A stretch of DNA of 64,000 bases from Hermatobates lingyangjiaoensis (lineage: Eukaryota > Arthropoda > Insecta > Hemiptera > Hermatobatidae): NCBI GenBank assembly GCA_026182355.1, contig JAPFBL010000316.1, positions 434,001 through 498,000 on the forward strand, written 5' to 3'. Below the pieces are notes generated by a model, which was not told the DNA's origin, made no database searches, and was given only the letters and a program-made list of their open reading frames with translations. The stretch's first letter is position 1; every line of letters begins with the position of its first letter. A program made the position numbers and the translations under genes. Shown here one piece after another: positions 23,560-34,969 of this stretch.

Positions 23560-24450
23560 ATATTGGTTAAGATATTTAAGACAGCAACCAGCACATTCAA
23601 ATGAAGATCATGCTGAACTGGAAGTTATAAATAGGAAGTATTTCAAATTTCCTTATGTTGAGGGCTTATCACAATCAATTAGAAAAGTGTTCAAACGAAA
23701 CGTACCTGAAGTTACACTGGCATTTTATAATAAAAGAAAAAATAAATCTTTATTTTCAAATTTGAAAGAAAAAATACCGAAGGAGTTACAAAGTAACCTC
23801 ATTTATGCCATCAAATGTAAAGACTGTGACAAGTGTTACTATGGTGAAACTAGTCGTTTTCTCAAAGAAAGGTTGTACCAACATAATTATTCCATAAGAA
23901 CAAATAAAAGTAACGCAACAGCCTTAGCTGGGCATGCAATAAACGAATGTCACACGTTCGATTTTGAAGATACAACTATAATAGAAAAAGAAAAAGATGA
24001 GCAAAGAAGGAAGACACTTGAGATGTTATATATTAAAAAGGATCTAAGTTCGATTAATCATAGAAGTGATATTACTAATTTAAGTAATATTTATTCTGGA
24101 GTGTTGTGCTGAGGTTTAGTGAAATTTGATTTATTTAGTTCCCTTGAGTGAACAGTGTTGAGGTTATTTGTAATGTTATCTTATTAGTCTAGTCGAAGGT
24201 TTTGTCCGGCTAACATTGTTGTTCCTTTAAATAATGTAAATTTCATTTTCTTAGTTAAAAAATTCTTACTTCTGTAAGTAATATTGTTTTATGTATCTCT
24301 GAAATATTTCTGCTTGTAATATTCATGAGTTGTAACAATCCATTTTCATATTGTGTATATGTTTGATGTTGATATGTGATTTCTTATTATCCTTTGTTTG
24401 TAGGCCTATGAAAAAGGTTTTAAATAAAACCGAAACGTTGGCAACGAGAG
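23560..24450 (+). mobile_element. 5'-truncated Penelope-like element, second family
   Basis: This copy starts just after a short (TA)n (23553-23562) in the linker upstream of the nuclease, covers the end of the ORF (to 24112) and a ~330-bp 3' tail. The tail ends with AAAACCGAAACGTTGGCAACG (about 24424-24446), which resembles the family J motif but has a damaged CTGANGA (CTATGA). A decayed relative of the ORF is at 48795-49252. Confidence 0.85.
23602..24112 (+). CDS. PLE GIY-YIG endonuclease ORF, 5'-truncated
   Basis: The frame is open from about 23596 (HSNEDHAELEVINRKYF) through the first internal ATG region (about 23687) to TGA at 24110. Key parts: FPYVEGLSQSIRKVFKR (linker typical of PLE nucleases), then NLIYAIKCKDCDKCYYGE as the GIY-YIG core with its CxxC, then TSRFLKERLYQH with the catalytic Arg, then AGHAINECHTFDF with the conserved His, and the Glu-bearing KTLEMLYIKKD before the end. 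The protein would nick DNA for target-primed reverse transcription. The RT domain is missing, so the copy is defective although the nuclease frame is undisturbed. It differs strongly from the family B nuclease at 20550, so at least two PLE lineages have been active. Confidence 0.85.
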
Positions 24451-24559
24451 TTTGATTTTTTATCCTGGAAAATTGACCGAACCCCGATTAGAGAACACAC
24501 CTATTCTATCAAACGGTCGATATATTATTGAATCTGTTATATATATATATATATATGTA

Positions 24560-24776
24560 TATAACTATCCTTTTAATCTATTTACAGCAATGACTAAGCA
24601 TGAGTCATCGATTTTAATTTAACATGTCACTTGGTCAACTCCTTTTCCAGTTGAACCCTGTTAGCAGGAGCTTAGTTCGTAGGATCGAATCACTCAGTCT
24701 TAAGATCGTGAATGCCGAGACTGCGGTTAATTTTAATGATACCTGTTTAAAAGAGGATCTGCTGCCTATTTATACC
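24560..24776 (+). pseudogene. PLE N-terminal segment ending in (TA)n
   Basis: The frame from ATG 24624 reads SLVRRIESLSLKIVNAETAV and then NFNDTCLKEDLLPIYTKI before running into (TA)n. The pattern (R/K)RIE-x-hydrophobic-KIVNAE-x-A-x-x-FN-x-TCL-x-E-x-LLPxYT recurs at 32876, 50035-50275, 54345-54470, 60410-60677 and 63000-63310. It is most likely the N-terminal part of the PLE ORF, upstream of the RT, though no copy here links it to the RT directly. Confidence 0.6.
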
Positions 24777-24789
24777 AAAATATATATAT

Positions 24790-24837
<48 letters not shown>
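24777..24837. repeat. (TA)n tract
   Basis: About 60 bp of TA repeats directly fused to the PLE N-terminal frame. Confidence 0.95.
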
Positions 24838-24838
<1 letters not shown>

Positions 24839-24844
24839 TGTATA

Positions 24845-25579
24845 ACAGATATAGAACTGATAACAGGAGCCCCAACTAGTCAATTCAAATAAAGTCTTGT
24901 GCTTTATTAACACTTCAACCTTAGTACTGATTTAATACTTTGAATTGATTTTTTAATATATAACCTAAATATTGTGATGTATTGTAGACTAAACAATTTT
25001 ATGTATATATGTATATTTTTTCTCTACGACCATTCAATATTTAAGTTATATTAATAGCCTTTATTGTCAGTTGTTTTATCCAATCATTAAACGATTTGGT
25101 TGTTACAAAAGTAAAAAGAAGCGATGTTTAAAGGGATTAATCGGGTGCACATGGGTGTTTAAGCAAGAGATGTTGGCAGATATTTGTTCAATGCGGACTG
25201 GTCTAGTGGCATAGTTTTTAATGCCAGCCCTCCTGAGAATACCAATAAGGACGTGATAAATAAATGCCGTAGGGCCGATCGAACTTCACCATCTGTGCCA
25301 GTATGCTACAACGCCCTCCTCTTGCATTTAGGTATACCCAAAAATATTCAGCCGACAATCTACATCTATTTATTTTTAGAAAAAATCACGTATGCTGTCT
25401 AGCGTAACGCAATTAATATTAATTATAAGAACAACCAATGTAGTAACGTAATTTTATGTGTTCAACGTTATTTCAATTCTTTCGTATAGGATTTAGAACC
25501 GAGTTTATCAAAAAAAATTAACAAAAGATCTGGTAAATGGTACAGTAACGTAAAATCTGACACAAAATCATAAATAAGC
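24845..25579. other. Intronic spacer with an anonymous open frame
   Basis: A 72-codon frame (25184-25402, +) is less AT-rich than its surroundings and reads ENTNKDVINKCRRADR and PVCYNALLLHLGIPKN. I do not recognise it; it may be a transposon-derived piece. Nothing else is seen. Confidence 0.3.
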
Positions 25580-25765
25580 ATCACACTAACACATGCTGAC
25601 ATATATATGTACACATACATATAATGATACAAGATTTCATATAAACACGTGAAATAACAATCAATGATCAAACCACAATATGAAATTGGAAAAAAAATAC
25701 TAAGATCTTTCAACCGTACGTAACAAGTGGTCTTCGTCAGAGTCGAAAACCTAACTCATATATAG
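25580..25765 (-). mobile_element. PLE family A end, single
   Basis: It shows the family's outer sequence (CACGTGAAATAACAATCAATGATCAAACC) and a hammerhead-like motif at 25698-25744 with a 4-nt insertion (ACGT) in the stem II loop and a changed stem I strand. Confidence 0.7.
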
Positions 25766-26261
25766 TAATGAAGTTCAAAACCACAAGGACAAAGGAAAAT
25801 AATGAAATCAATACTAAGATGAATAATGAAATCAAATAAAAATTAAGATGGTAACATAAAAGTTATGCAAAAGGAAGATAACAAAAAAGGAGGAAAATTC
25901 AAGTTACAATATAGCTTGATAAGAAATAGACACCAAATAAAATTAAGCTATGCAAAGCTAACATTAACAAAATAAACAAATAATAAAAAGTTAATACAAA
26001 AAAATATAAAATTTATAAATAATAAACATTAATTTATATTTTTCTTAAATAGAATAACAATAATAAATAAGTAAACGAAAGAAGAATTGAAGGGAAAAGA
26101 AAATAAATTAAAGAAAATATTAAGCTATTTGATTAGAATGATGAATCTGGTCAGAGTTCATGCTCAAGGACAGCTTATGTTTGTTCCCTGATGACATAAG
26201 GTGAAAAGCATCAGGGCATTTATTTCTGTTATTTGCCTTTTTCCTTGTGGTTTATACTTCA
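25766..26261. other. A-rich intronic spacer
   Basis: Strongly A-rich on this strand, with no open frame or repeat unit identified. Confidence 0.4.
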
Positions 26262-26565
26262 TTGATGGAAATACAACGTAGGTTAAGTTATGAACTTTTA
26301 AGCTGTGTTTCACTAGCTACACAGACAGTTTTATTTTGAAAATATACCGGTGTTTTTAGATGATTGATACTGTAGGCAGTAGGTATTGTTAGTTGCTTAT
26401 TAATTTCGCGTACTAAATAAAAAGTATGCCTAGAATAAAAACAAATTTGAGCTCAGTATCTAAACCTGCAAATCGTCAAAGAAACTCTAGATCTAATGAC
26501 AGTTATGGACTGTACTAATAATGATATTTTACTATTCTGTAATTTCTAATTATATTTCGGAAAAT
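26262..26565 (+). mobile_element. Helitron deletion derivative keeping the Rep start
   Basis: 26262-26400 matches the 5' non-coding part of the Helitron at 10332 (around 10600-10850, including GTAGGTATTGTTAGTTG). An ATG follows at 26426, reading MPRIKTNLSSVSKPANRQ then RNSRSND. The basic opening MPR-K-TNL with RQR-S-R resembles the N-terminus of arthropod Helitron Rep/helicase proteins. The sequence then jumps to the family's 3' part (ACTGTACTAATAATGATATT) and stops before the terminal hairpin. It shows what the larger copies lost. Confidence 0.65.
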
Positions 26566-27357
26566 AATCTCACAATGTTTGTAAAATAACGGTCAAAGAC
26601 CTCTTTTGGTGCTTTATAAATAGCCCAAGTGCTTTAGTGGTATTCAACTTTATTCGACTAAAAATAACTATCTTAAGAAAAGATATTGCATGTTGTTATA
26701 GTCACAATATGCGGTGTCTTCTAGAGACAAGAAAAAAAATAGTTGAAACTGGATAAAAACTGGGTTTAGAAATATCTTGGGATTGTATCAGGAAAAACAG
26801 GGACATAGGTATATTAGTAAAAATACATTTCAAACAAATCATAAATACATTGTAAAATATAGTGACCAGCTATACTGAACACATAGCAAAGGTCTTCCGT
26901 CATCAATAATCAACTGCTATGTTGTAAATCAATATAAAATTATGTGTTCCTTACCTCTGTCAATTATAGGTGAAATAAGTTTTTTAGAAAATAACAAACA
27001 ACATTATTGTCCGTTAATACTTTTGCTAATAAAGAAAAAAGAAATGAACTTCACGTATGATGGTTTAAAGTGCTCGCTCTTTAACTAACCAACGACTAAC
27101 GATCCTTTCTGCGCACTGTAGTACATGTTGCAATTAGCAGTTAGGGTCAGTAACTGAATCTGTAAGTATGTATGTCAGTGTGTAAGTGTCTGTGCTTTTA
27201 GTGTAACGTAAGTCGCGTACGAAAAAATTTAAAACAATTTTGATTATACAAACGTTATTTCATTGAAAACAAGCTTATCTCAGCAACTATCTTATCTAAG
27301 AGACTGTTTTCAACCTTTTCGATGACGCGTATCATCAGACACTCTTGGAGGATCACT
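26566..27357. other. Intronic spacer, nothing firm
   Basis: AT-rich and non-coding. The right end (27300-27357) is the decayed downstream part of the HTH fragment on the minus strand. Confidence 0.45.
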
Positions 27358-27543
27358 TCATAGTTTGTCTAGGACACTATAAGTTTGACGAAATTTCAAT
27401 ATCAAACGAACAACTGTTGTATGACAGATGGGCTCACAATCAGGATAAATTCGATTCAATTTCTCAGTAACAGATTGATTAGTAGCGCCATCAGCACCAG
27501 CTATAAACACTAACTCAACTTGCTCATTTATTGTTAAAGTCAT
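27358..27543 (-). pseudogene. Transposase-type HTH domain fragment
   Basis: The 61-codon minus-strand frame MTLTINEQVELVFIAG continues with ADGATNQSVTEKLNRIYPD and HTTVVRLILKFRQTYSV, ending in a stop after LDKL. This has the shape of the homeodomain-like HTH found in mariner-like and DUF4817-type proteins, whose usual pattern is VEMVFIYGE, RHP, HTTVxRLxxKFRETGSV followed by a GRP-type hook. The hook is destroyed by the stop. No DDE/D catalytic domain follows. It is a fragment of a DNA transposon or a derived gene. Confidence 0.6.
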
Positions 27544-30500
27544 ACTTAAATATTACAGAAAAAAAAAATTAAATTCAAATCATAACTAAAAAAAATTTGA
27601 TTATAATTGTATTTGACAGATAAAATAACTGACAAATTCAAACAATGGTAAATTACTGTATGAAAGAACATTTATTATACATCAGGAGAAAGGAAAAGAT
27701 ATTCTACCTTTATAATTTTACATTCTCTCACATCACGCCACACGTAATTATTTGGTACGCACTTAACGGCCCAAATAATTGGTACCGTTAAGTACCGATT
27801 ATTTGGTTTGTTACACACCGACATATTTGGTTTGTCGGTGTACATTAATTCCTGGTCGTGCGGTCTTTTTGAGTTGTGAAATAGTTCTCACACTTGGCAG
27901 GGTCGGTTTTTTATTTTAACACTCTTTAGCTAGGCTATTATTTTAGCTTTAGGTTTTAGTTTTAGTTTCATTTTATTAAGTGTTTTGTTCAAAGAGAGGT
28001 TATCTTTTTTCCATTCGAACGATGCTCTAAAACTGATTTTTTTTTTTTAACATTAATTATTTAAAATTCTTAAATGATATGGTCTCATAATTACTTCGTT
28101 CTGATAATACTGACTCTTCGTTTAAAAACATCGTGTAAATGTTTTTTATTATAAATGTTTATGAATTTATAAACAATAAAATTTATTATAAACATTTATA
28201 ATAATAAATTGTTCAGTAATAACTAATTGTTTAGCAATTAGGTTTGTTTTGAGTCCAAGTCATGTCAACTCACTATAACCACTCATCAGCCGTTGGAGAC
28301 GCAAGTGGTGAATAGTTCAATCCAAGTTTTTTTATCTAAAATTACTGTAAAATTAAATAATTTTTAATTTTTTTTACCACTTTATTAATGATAATATAAC
28401 GTGTTTTTTTCTCATAGATAAATTAATTATTAAAGAAAAAAAAAGTCGCTGACTAATACGGAAGTGCATCTAAAAATAACTCACCAGACAGTTATTCTCC
28501 TGATTATTGTTCAATAAGATGAAATTGTTCAACTAATTTTGTTGTTGCTAATTATTAAGAAATTTCAGATTAAATTAATGATGAGAAGATTGTGTAAAAC
28601 TGTTAATAACTTCAGATTTGTGTATATAACTCGAAGTAATTTGAAGGAAATATCTCAACCCATTGATTAAATTAACCTTTAATCGTGTCTAGGTACATAA
28701 ACATTTACACGTGCATTAATAATTTGTAAAAATACAAAATAGCTGGAAGTCTGAATGTATAATAGTTATCAAAAAGCGATAAGATAGAACTAGAAGGACA
28801 AAATTAGAAAGAAATCTCTTTTTATGACTCAAAATTAGAACAAAACAAAACAAACCAAAAACATTAGTCAATAGACAGTAGAATATATTTAAAACTAATA
28901 TAACATGATTTATTACTTGTCCAATCTGTTATAGTGGGTTATTTACCCATATTGGGGAATTTAAAAAAAAATACTTTCCCACACAAAAAAATTATATGTG
29001 TTAAGTATAATTCTTCTTCAGGTATACATCTAAAAAATCTATTGAGGTTTTTACAAAGAAATTAGTATGAAAAATGATTTAATTAATCCTAAACCTTAAT
29101 TAAAGATGAAAACATATCAGCATCGTAGATATACATCTCAAGAGTGCTGGTAATTGAAAATCTTTGTTACTTACAAAGTTCATGCTTCAGTATGTTATCA
29201 TGTTTTCAGTCAGTATGTTGTTAGTTTTCATATTACAATTTTCATATTACAAAATATTACATCATATATTTTTCATATTACGTGTGGAGACGTAATTTTT
29301 TTAAATCCCACCATATTCATATGCCATAGCTTTAGAATATATAGTAAGGTGGATTGTAGTAAGTAATACTATAAGATAACGTGGGTATCTTGTCATTTCG
29401 TGCATATTTGTTCACTGAGAGCAAAACAAGAGTTTACCTCCGTGACGTATACCAGCTACACTCAAATACAAATAAGATATATAAGAAAAAAAAGTGTTTT
29501 TTAGTAATTGTGGTTAAGAAAACAATACCTTAATAATAATAGTGATAATTAAATCAAACGAAATTTATATAGTAGCAATTAAGTAAACTGTTATAACACA
29601 ATGGTGGCAACCATGCTAGATGTTTTATTAATTTTTTAAAATTTTTTTTTGTCGCAATTAAAAAAAAATAATCTTCACTGTTATTCTTAAGATTGCTTTT
29701 ATCATACAAAAGAGTGAAAAATGAACAAAGTAATAAATTTTATGACATGGAACATATAATAAGTTGGGCGTTTTTAAAATATATGATAAGATGTGAAAAT
29801 GTATTTGGAAAATAATTAAAGGTCAATGAATTAAATTTGTTGGTAATTTATAGGTGAATAGAACCGATATAATAGGTGGTTCTACGGGAAAGGAGATCAG
29901 GAATATTAAATAGGGCGGAAATGAAAGGATACTGATTTGAATCTGTAGCTTAATTCGACTTATGGGAAAACTTCCTGAAGAACTTTGTAAAGAACGAATT
30001 GAAGTAATAACTAATAGTTAACTTTAACTAAGTTTAAAACTTGAAAAGAGTGGATCTAAATACATAAATATTCTGTCATATTTTTTTTGTATAAAAAAAA
30101 AATATCTAACAGGAACTCAAATTGATTGATCTAAAACGTGTTTTAACTTTAGTAAGTGGGTTGAACAGATCTGTTGACAAAATATATCTTGTTAGGTTTG
30201 TGCATCAAACTTTGAAGACCATACAGTGAAGGATGGAGGGTTTTAAGTATATAACTGAAGCAGGTGGAATGACGAAGCTGAAATCCTTTCTGCCTACCAC
30301 CCCCAACTCCAATCTGTCTTCTTCCCTTATTGTCTCTGAGAAGCAAAGCAGGTTACATTTAGAGTGAATTCGTCGAACTCAACTCAAATTGGATTTCTAG
30401 GCATTGCTAACGTAAACACTAAAAGTGCGGTTGATTTTCCTTCTCCTTGACAGTTTGTTTATGGGTTCAAAAAAAAAATTTGGAATTCACAAAATGAAAA

Positions 30501-31140
30501 TAGAACTTAATAACTAATAACTACCGCATAATTACTATATTATTCGCTAAAGATAGAGAATATAAACATATATTTTGTTAGTACTGCTTTCATTGGATAT
30601 TATCCATTATAAGCAGAACATAATTAATAATATATTTCATAAGTGATTTTTAGTTAACCAACACTTCAAATTACAAACGAACAATATATTGAAATAAATT
30701 ATTTACTAAAACACTGAATAAACTAATAATTCAATATTAATAAACATTAAACTCGTGAAAGTACTCTGGGTGAATGAATGCAAAGGTAAAACATGCAAAG
30801 AATTGATACGATAACCAAATTCATACGAAATACTTATTGCAGTCCTAGAATATATATTCTGTAATTATGTGTTATGTTTCCCATTTTCGTGATCTTCAAA
30901 AATTTACCGAATATCGGTTAATGATAATAGTTTTTTAATTTCTTTTTTGTGGTATCTCATTCACAAAATTGGTAGAATTAATTTTTAAATATAATTATTA
31001 TATCCCCTGGAAATAAATATTACAAGTACTAAAATCAACAAAACAACGCTAACAAAGAAATGTATATAGTAGTTATATATTATTAAAAAAATGTGGAATT
31101 GAAATTAGTGAATGGTGCTATCAAAGTAATTCTATGGCTG
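27544..31140. other. Long intronic stretch with one PLE end trace
   Basis: Mostly AT-rich and non-coding. 28926-29050 (minus) is a decayed family G PLE end: it has the outer CATATTGGGGAATTT and inner CTTCTTCAGGTATACATCT but no usable motif. A hairpin-forming ATAAATGTTTAT patch lies at 28145-28200 and small inverted repeats around 27745-27840. No gene was recognised. Confidence 0.45.
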
Positions 31141-31149
31141 AATATACTT

Positions 31150-31396
31150 ATATTAAACACCACATTCAGCTGCCCGCGGAGCGACTCACATCTATCTTCT
31201 ATATGACGAGGATCGAAATATAGTAGTGAGTTTCTGTGACTTCTTTTATGTGTGTTCTTTCTATCAATCTAGTTTATATTAAAGTTTATAATATAAACAC
31301 TTCTGGTCACTTCTGGTTTACATATATTTGTTTTTCTGTAGTTGAATGCAATTTATAGCATGAATCAAAACAGAATGATATTAGGAGGTTGCATAT

Positions 31397-31458
<62 letters not shown>

Positions 31459-31610
31459 ATATAATTATTATAAGTTGGATTCAGTTGAGTTTTAACTCTG
31501 ACAAAGACCGCTTGTTGCGGTTAAAAGTTCTTAGTCCTTTTTCCCTTTCTTATTGTGGTTTGAAAATTGATTGTTATTTCGCATGTTTATTGTGGAATGA
31601 TGTTATATAT
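31150..31610 (+). mobile_element. Degenerate PLE ends around a (TA)n tract
   Basis: 31150-31270 resembles a family C end (GACGAGGATCGAAATATAGTAGTGAG) with a lost core. 31390-31463 is (TA)n. 31480-31610 is a family A end with a motif at 31494-31536 whose stem I strand is AACT, core CTGACAA and GAAA changed to AAAA. Confidence 0.6.
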
Positions 31611-31739
31611 AATTATATACCGTCGTGACCACAAGAATAACCGCAAACAGCAGAGGGTTTTTGAGGGTTGATCTAATGCATTTTATATATATATATATAT
31701 ATATATTCAGGTAACTCACCACAAATTAAAGAAGATAGT

Positions 31740-32225
31740 CGCTCTATTCAATTTGTTACCACTTCGGTGCAAAAGCACATCCAGGAAAGGGAGTTTATTA
31801 TTATTTTCTAATTCTATTGTAAATTGAATAGACGGAACAAACATATTGAGGGTATCCAAAAAAGTGCTAACATTTTTATCATCTGGCCAAATACATAGAA
31901 CATCGTCAACATAGCGAAGCCATTTAGCATTGCTAGGTAAAATTTTAGGTAGGTATGTAATCTCAAAATATTCCATATAAATGTTGCTTAAAACAGGAGA
32001 GAGACAATTTCCCATCGCCAAACCAAACTTTTGCTTGTAAAATTTTCCTTCAAATGAAAAACAACAATCTAATGTACACAAACGAATTAAGTCTATTAAC
32101 ACTCTTACAGAAACAGGTAATGTTTGTGTACGTTTCTTAAGTTCTGTTTCTAGAAAAACTAATAAATCTTCAACTGGCACATTTGTAAAAAGTGCTTTAA
32201 CATCAAAGCTTAACAGCATACTATT
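31740..32225 (-). pseudogene. PLE reverse transcriptase fragment
   Basis: Minus-strand frame. SFDVKALFTNVPV is the motif with the first catalytic Asp. FGLAMGNCLSPVLSNIYM corresponds to RT motif 4 (usually G-x-AMG-x-PLSP). RYVDDVLCIW holds the catalytic YVDD, and LPFLDVLLHR is the PLE thumb-proximal block. The domain is nearly continuous but lacks its N-terminal fingers and everything after FLDVLLHR. Both ends run into unrelated PLE ends near (TA)n. It would copy the element RNA at the nicked target in an intact PLE. Confidence 0.85.
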
Positions 32226-32239
32226 CTGAAAGGAATATG

Positions 32240-32725
32240 AATTTATATATATAAATAAATAATATATATATAAACCACCAAGGAAAGAGAAAAACATAAA
32301 AACACACACACACAAAAGACTCACAGCGATATTACGACATTCATAGTCATCGGGTAGAAGTAGTCCCTTCGAGTAGCTGAAGTTAACTGCTTCAGCAGTT
32401 ATATATATATATATATATATATATATGAGTTCATAATTCAAGAAGAGTAACACACAGAGTAAGGAAACACACTTACATATTCAAATTTTCGGGTAATCCG
32501 ACTTCAGCCGAAAAGAGAAAGGGGAACCAAGCATGTTGTTGACGCAACGGCAAGTAACCAACCCGGCAACCGCCAGTGATTCTCCTCCTTTATATATATA
32601 TATAAACTTTAACAAATAGGAAAGAACATAGAAAGTCACTGCAGAACTCACTTCAATATTTCGACATCCGTGGTCATCGGGAAGAATTGCGACTTTTCTG
32701 TGTCGTGCTTTATGTAATTTAAAGT
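32240..32725 (-). mobile_element. Three PLE end fragments, minus orientation
   Basis: 32277-32400 and 32604-32725 are variants of family C in which the core reads CCGATGA rather than CTGATGA, predicted inactive. 32430-32560 is a family E end with the core mutated to CTGAAGT. They are separated by short (TA)n tracts (32400-32426, 32590-32604). Confidence 0.65.
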
Positions 32726-32730
32726 TATAT

Positions 32731-32799
<69 letters not shown>
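32726..32799. repeat. (TA)n tract, about 74 bp
   Basis: The longest TA tract in this part of the window, with PLE fragments on both sides. Confidence 0.95.
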
Positions 32800-32800
<1 letters not shown>

Positions 32801-32869
32801 TATGCTTGGTTTCCTTTTTTTTTTTGAGAGAAACTCTCATAAAAGGTAACCAAGCATGAAATTGGCATA

Positions 32870-32947
32870 CATTTTTTAGATAATTGTTTGCATGAAGGAT
32901 TGCTACCAACCTTCACTAATAAATTATATATATATATATATATATAA
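32870..32947 (+). pseudogene. End of a PLE N-terminal segment fused to (TA)n
   Basis: The frame reads DNCLHEGLLPTFTNKLYI and continues into the (TA)n at 32925-32947. It matches the TCLKEDLLPIYT block of the other PLE N-terminal segments. Confidence 0.55.
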
Positions 32948-33258
32948 TAAAATAAAAAACGAAGGAAACACACAGAAAGACACAGACATAACTCACATCG
33001 ATATTTCGACAATCGTCGTCATCAGGAGGTGCGAAGAGCGAAGAGCGAAGAGTCCCGCAGGAAGACAGGGCGGTACCCGCAGGAAGACAGTACCGCCCTG
33101 TCTTCCTGCGGGACTCTTCGCTCTTCGCTCTTCGCACCTCCTGATGACGACGATTGTCGAAATATCGATGTGAGTTATGTCTGTGTCTTTCTGTGTGTTT
33201 CCTTCGTTTTTTATTTTATTGTAAAAAAGTCCGCTGGACCGTTTCTTTTAATTGTGTA
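32948..33258. mobile_element. Head-to-head pair of PLE family C ends
   Basis: A long inverted repeat is mirrored around about 33080. Each arm contains ACACAGAAAGACACAGACATAA, a hammerhead-like motif and a GC-rich inner part with a GCGAAGA triplet repeat and CCGCAGGAAGACAG. Motifs are at 32994-33031 (minus) and 33135-33172 (plus). One arm has a second partial copy of the GC-rich inner part. Confidence 0.85.
33135..33172 (+). ncRNA. Hammerhead-like ribozyme motif (PLE family C)
   Basis: CTGATGA (33141-33147), extra C, stem GAC/GTC with loop GATT, GAAA (33159-33162), hinge TAT, C as H17, then GATGTG (33167-33172), which pairs with CACCTC (33135-33140) except for one C/T mismatch. The mirror copy at 32994-33031 has the same parts. 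Confidence 0.6.
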
Positions 33259-33329
33259 TATATATATATATATATATACGTTCAAGAAACGAACAGCAAG
33301 ATGAATATATATATATATATATATGTAGT

Positions 33330-34169
33330 GGTAATTACCACCAAAAGTAGTAGAAGAAATAAAAGAGGTTTCGTGAGTTTCCGATAGTAACCCGTTTTCA
33401 AATAACCTTGAATGTGTTTTTTTGTTTGTAAACCAGATAACACTCGATAGCACTCAGGACTTTTTTATTTTCTTTTAATACTTTTTAATAGTGATTTCCT
33501 CAATTATAGAGTCACATGTCGGCGTAATACCTTATTTGTGTCTCTTTCATTATTTCACACGTATTTCCACTTTTCTTCGTATTATTGTTTCTCTGCCCAT
33601 CTTTGATTATTAACTCTCCTTAACCTGACGTGTGGTTAGAAACAGTGTTGGTTTTTTAGCTATTTCTAGCTTAGTGTGCTTTATGCCATTCGTTTCTCTC
33701 TAGCTAATGATGTTGATTTAAAAAAAAAAAATTAAGATTACAAGTATATGCCAATTCTACAGTTTAAGAATGCCAGAAATATAAAACAAATTACTAAAAC
33801 CAAGAAAAAACTCATTTTACTGGTATTTTTGGTAGACGTTGTTATCTAGATGAGATGCAGTCTGTAGACGTCAGTGACAAAGGTATTTACAAATTTTTCT
33901 TTACCTCTCCAGTTGAGTATTTTCTCCTTATAATAACAAACGTGAAAATACAGACGTCAGTTTTTATTTTAAGTCATTTTATTTGCATTTTTCTTAGTTT
34001 TGGTTTATCGCTCACATACACTATTTCCCGTTTAAATGTTTATTTGCTTATATATTAAATTGGATCTAAATATTGATTTTTTTTTCTCTCATGTATATTT
34101 TTACATTTCTATTTATACTTGATTTCTTTGAATGCTTGACATAAGGTTATCGATTGTTATAACATCTTA
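33330..34169. other. Intronic spacer, nothing recognised
   Basis: T-rich and non-coding, without repeat or terminus identified. Confidence 0.45.
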
Positions 34170-34920
34170 ATATATACTCATATTGGAGAATTTCAAAAAA
34201 ATTACTCTCAACACAAAAAAAAGTTTTGAAAACTAACAACGCGTTTCAAATATTTAGTGTTCTTCTTCAGGTTTATATCTAAAAAATATCCATATTCTTG
34301 AGCTTTACGAACATGAGGGCAAAATATTAGAAATTAAATACAATATATGAATGTTCAATTGTACTATTGAGGTTTCTTAAAAGAGATTTATTGTTTTCGA
34401 ATGCTTTTAAATTGTTTAGAATGACTTCCTCTCAATGTCTGAATAAACAAATACCGAGTTGTCCAAAATTTCTTGATCTTTTTATATATAGTTTGAAATA
34501 TGTGTTTTCTCTTGCAAAATAGCTGTCTTTCAATGAGCAATTAGGTAAATATGCCAGCCAAGACTTCCTACATTCCTCTGAACCCAGTCCCACCCCTTCC
34601 AACACTCTTTGAACTCTCAGTCCTTGTTAGGCAGTCCCTTAGATCAACATCTCAAGAGAGTAGGTAATTAAAAATCCTTGTTACTTATACATTGGTTCAA
34701 GTTTCAGTATGTTGCCATGTTTTATTAAGGTTCAGGATTAATTAAGTCATTTTTCATACTAGTACCCTTGTTAAAAACTTCAATAAAACAATTCAACATT
34801 CATATTTTATATTCAAATTCAAATATTTCATTTTTGATGTTCTTAAAGCTTACAGATAAGTATATTTTTTAGATATAAACCTGAAGAAGAACACGAAGTT
34901 TTTATTTTTTTTTCATTTTA
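34170..34920. mobile_element. Inverted pair of PLE family G ends
   Basis: The left arm (minus) begins CATATTGGAGAATTT and holds a motif at 34235-34273 with CTGAAGA, GAAA and the palindromic hinge ACGCGT, but the stem II arms no longer match. The right arm (plus) near 34860-34905 has only CCTGAAGAAGAACACGAAG. Between them are about 550 bp of family sequence or host DNA that I cannot place; part of it (34660-34760) resembles 29130-29220. Confidence 0.6.
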
Positions 34921-34969
34921 ACTTTTTCTTTCTGTGAAGACCTAATTTTTTTTTTAAATCATTAGTTGT

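Noticed and set aside
27310..27350. CTGATGA and GAAA on the minus strand near the HTH fragment
   Set aside because: The best pairing (GATGA/TCATC) would consume the core bases themselves, and there is no PLE context.
31389..33387. Several frames rich in Ile-Tyr repeats
   Set aside because: Translation of (TA)n tracts. Only the flanking PLE blocks were kept where they match known motifs.
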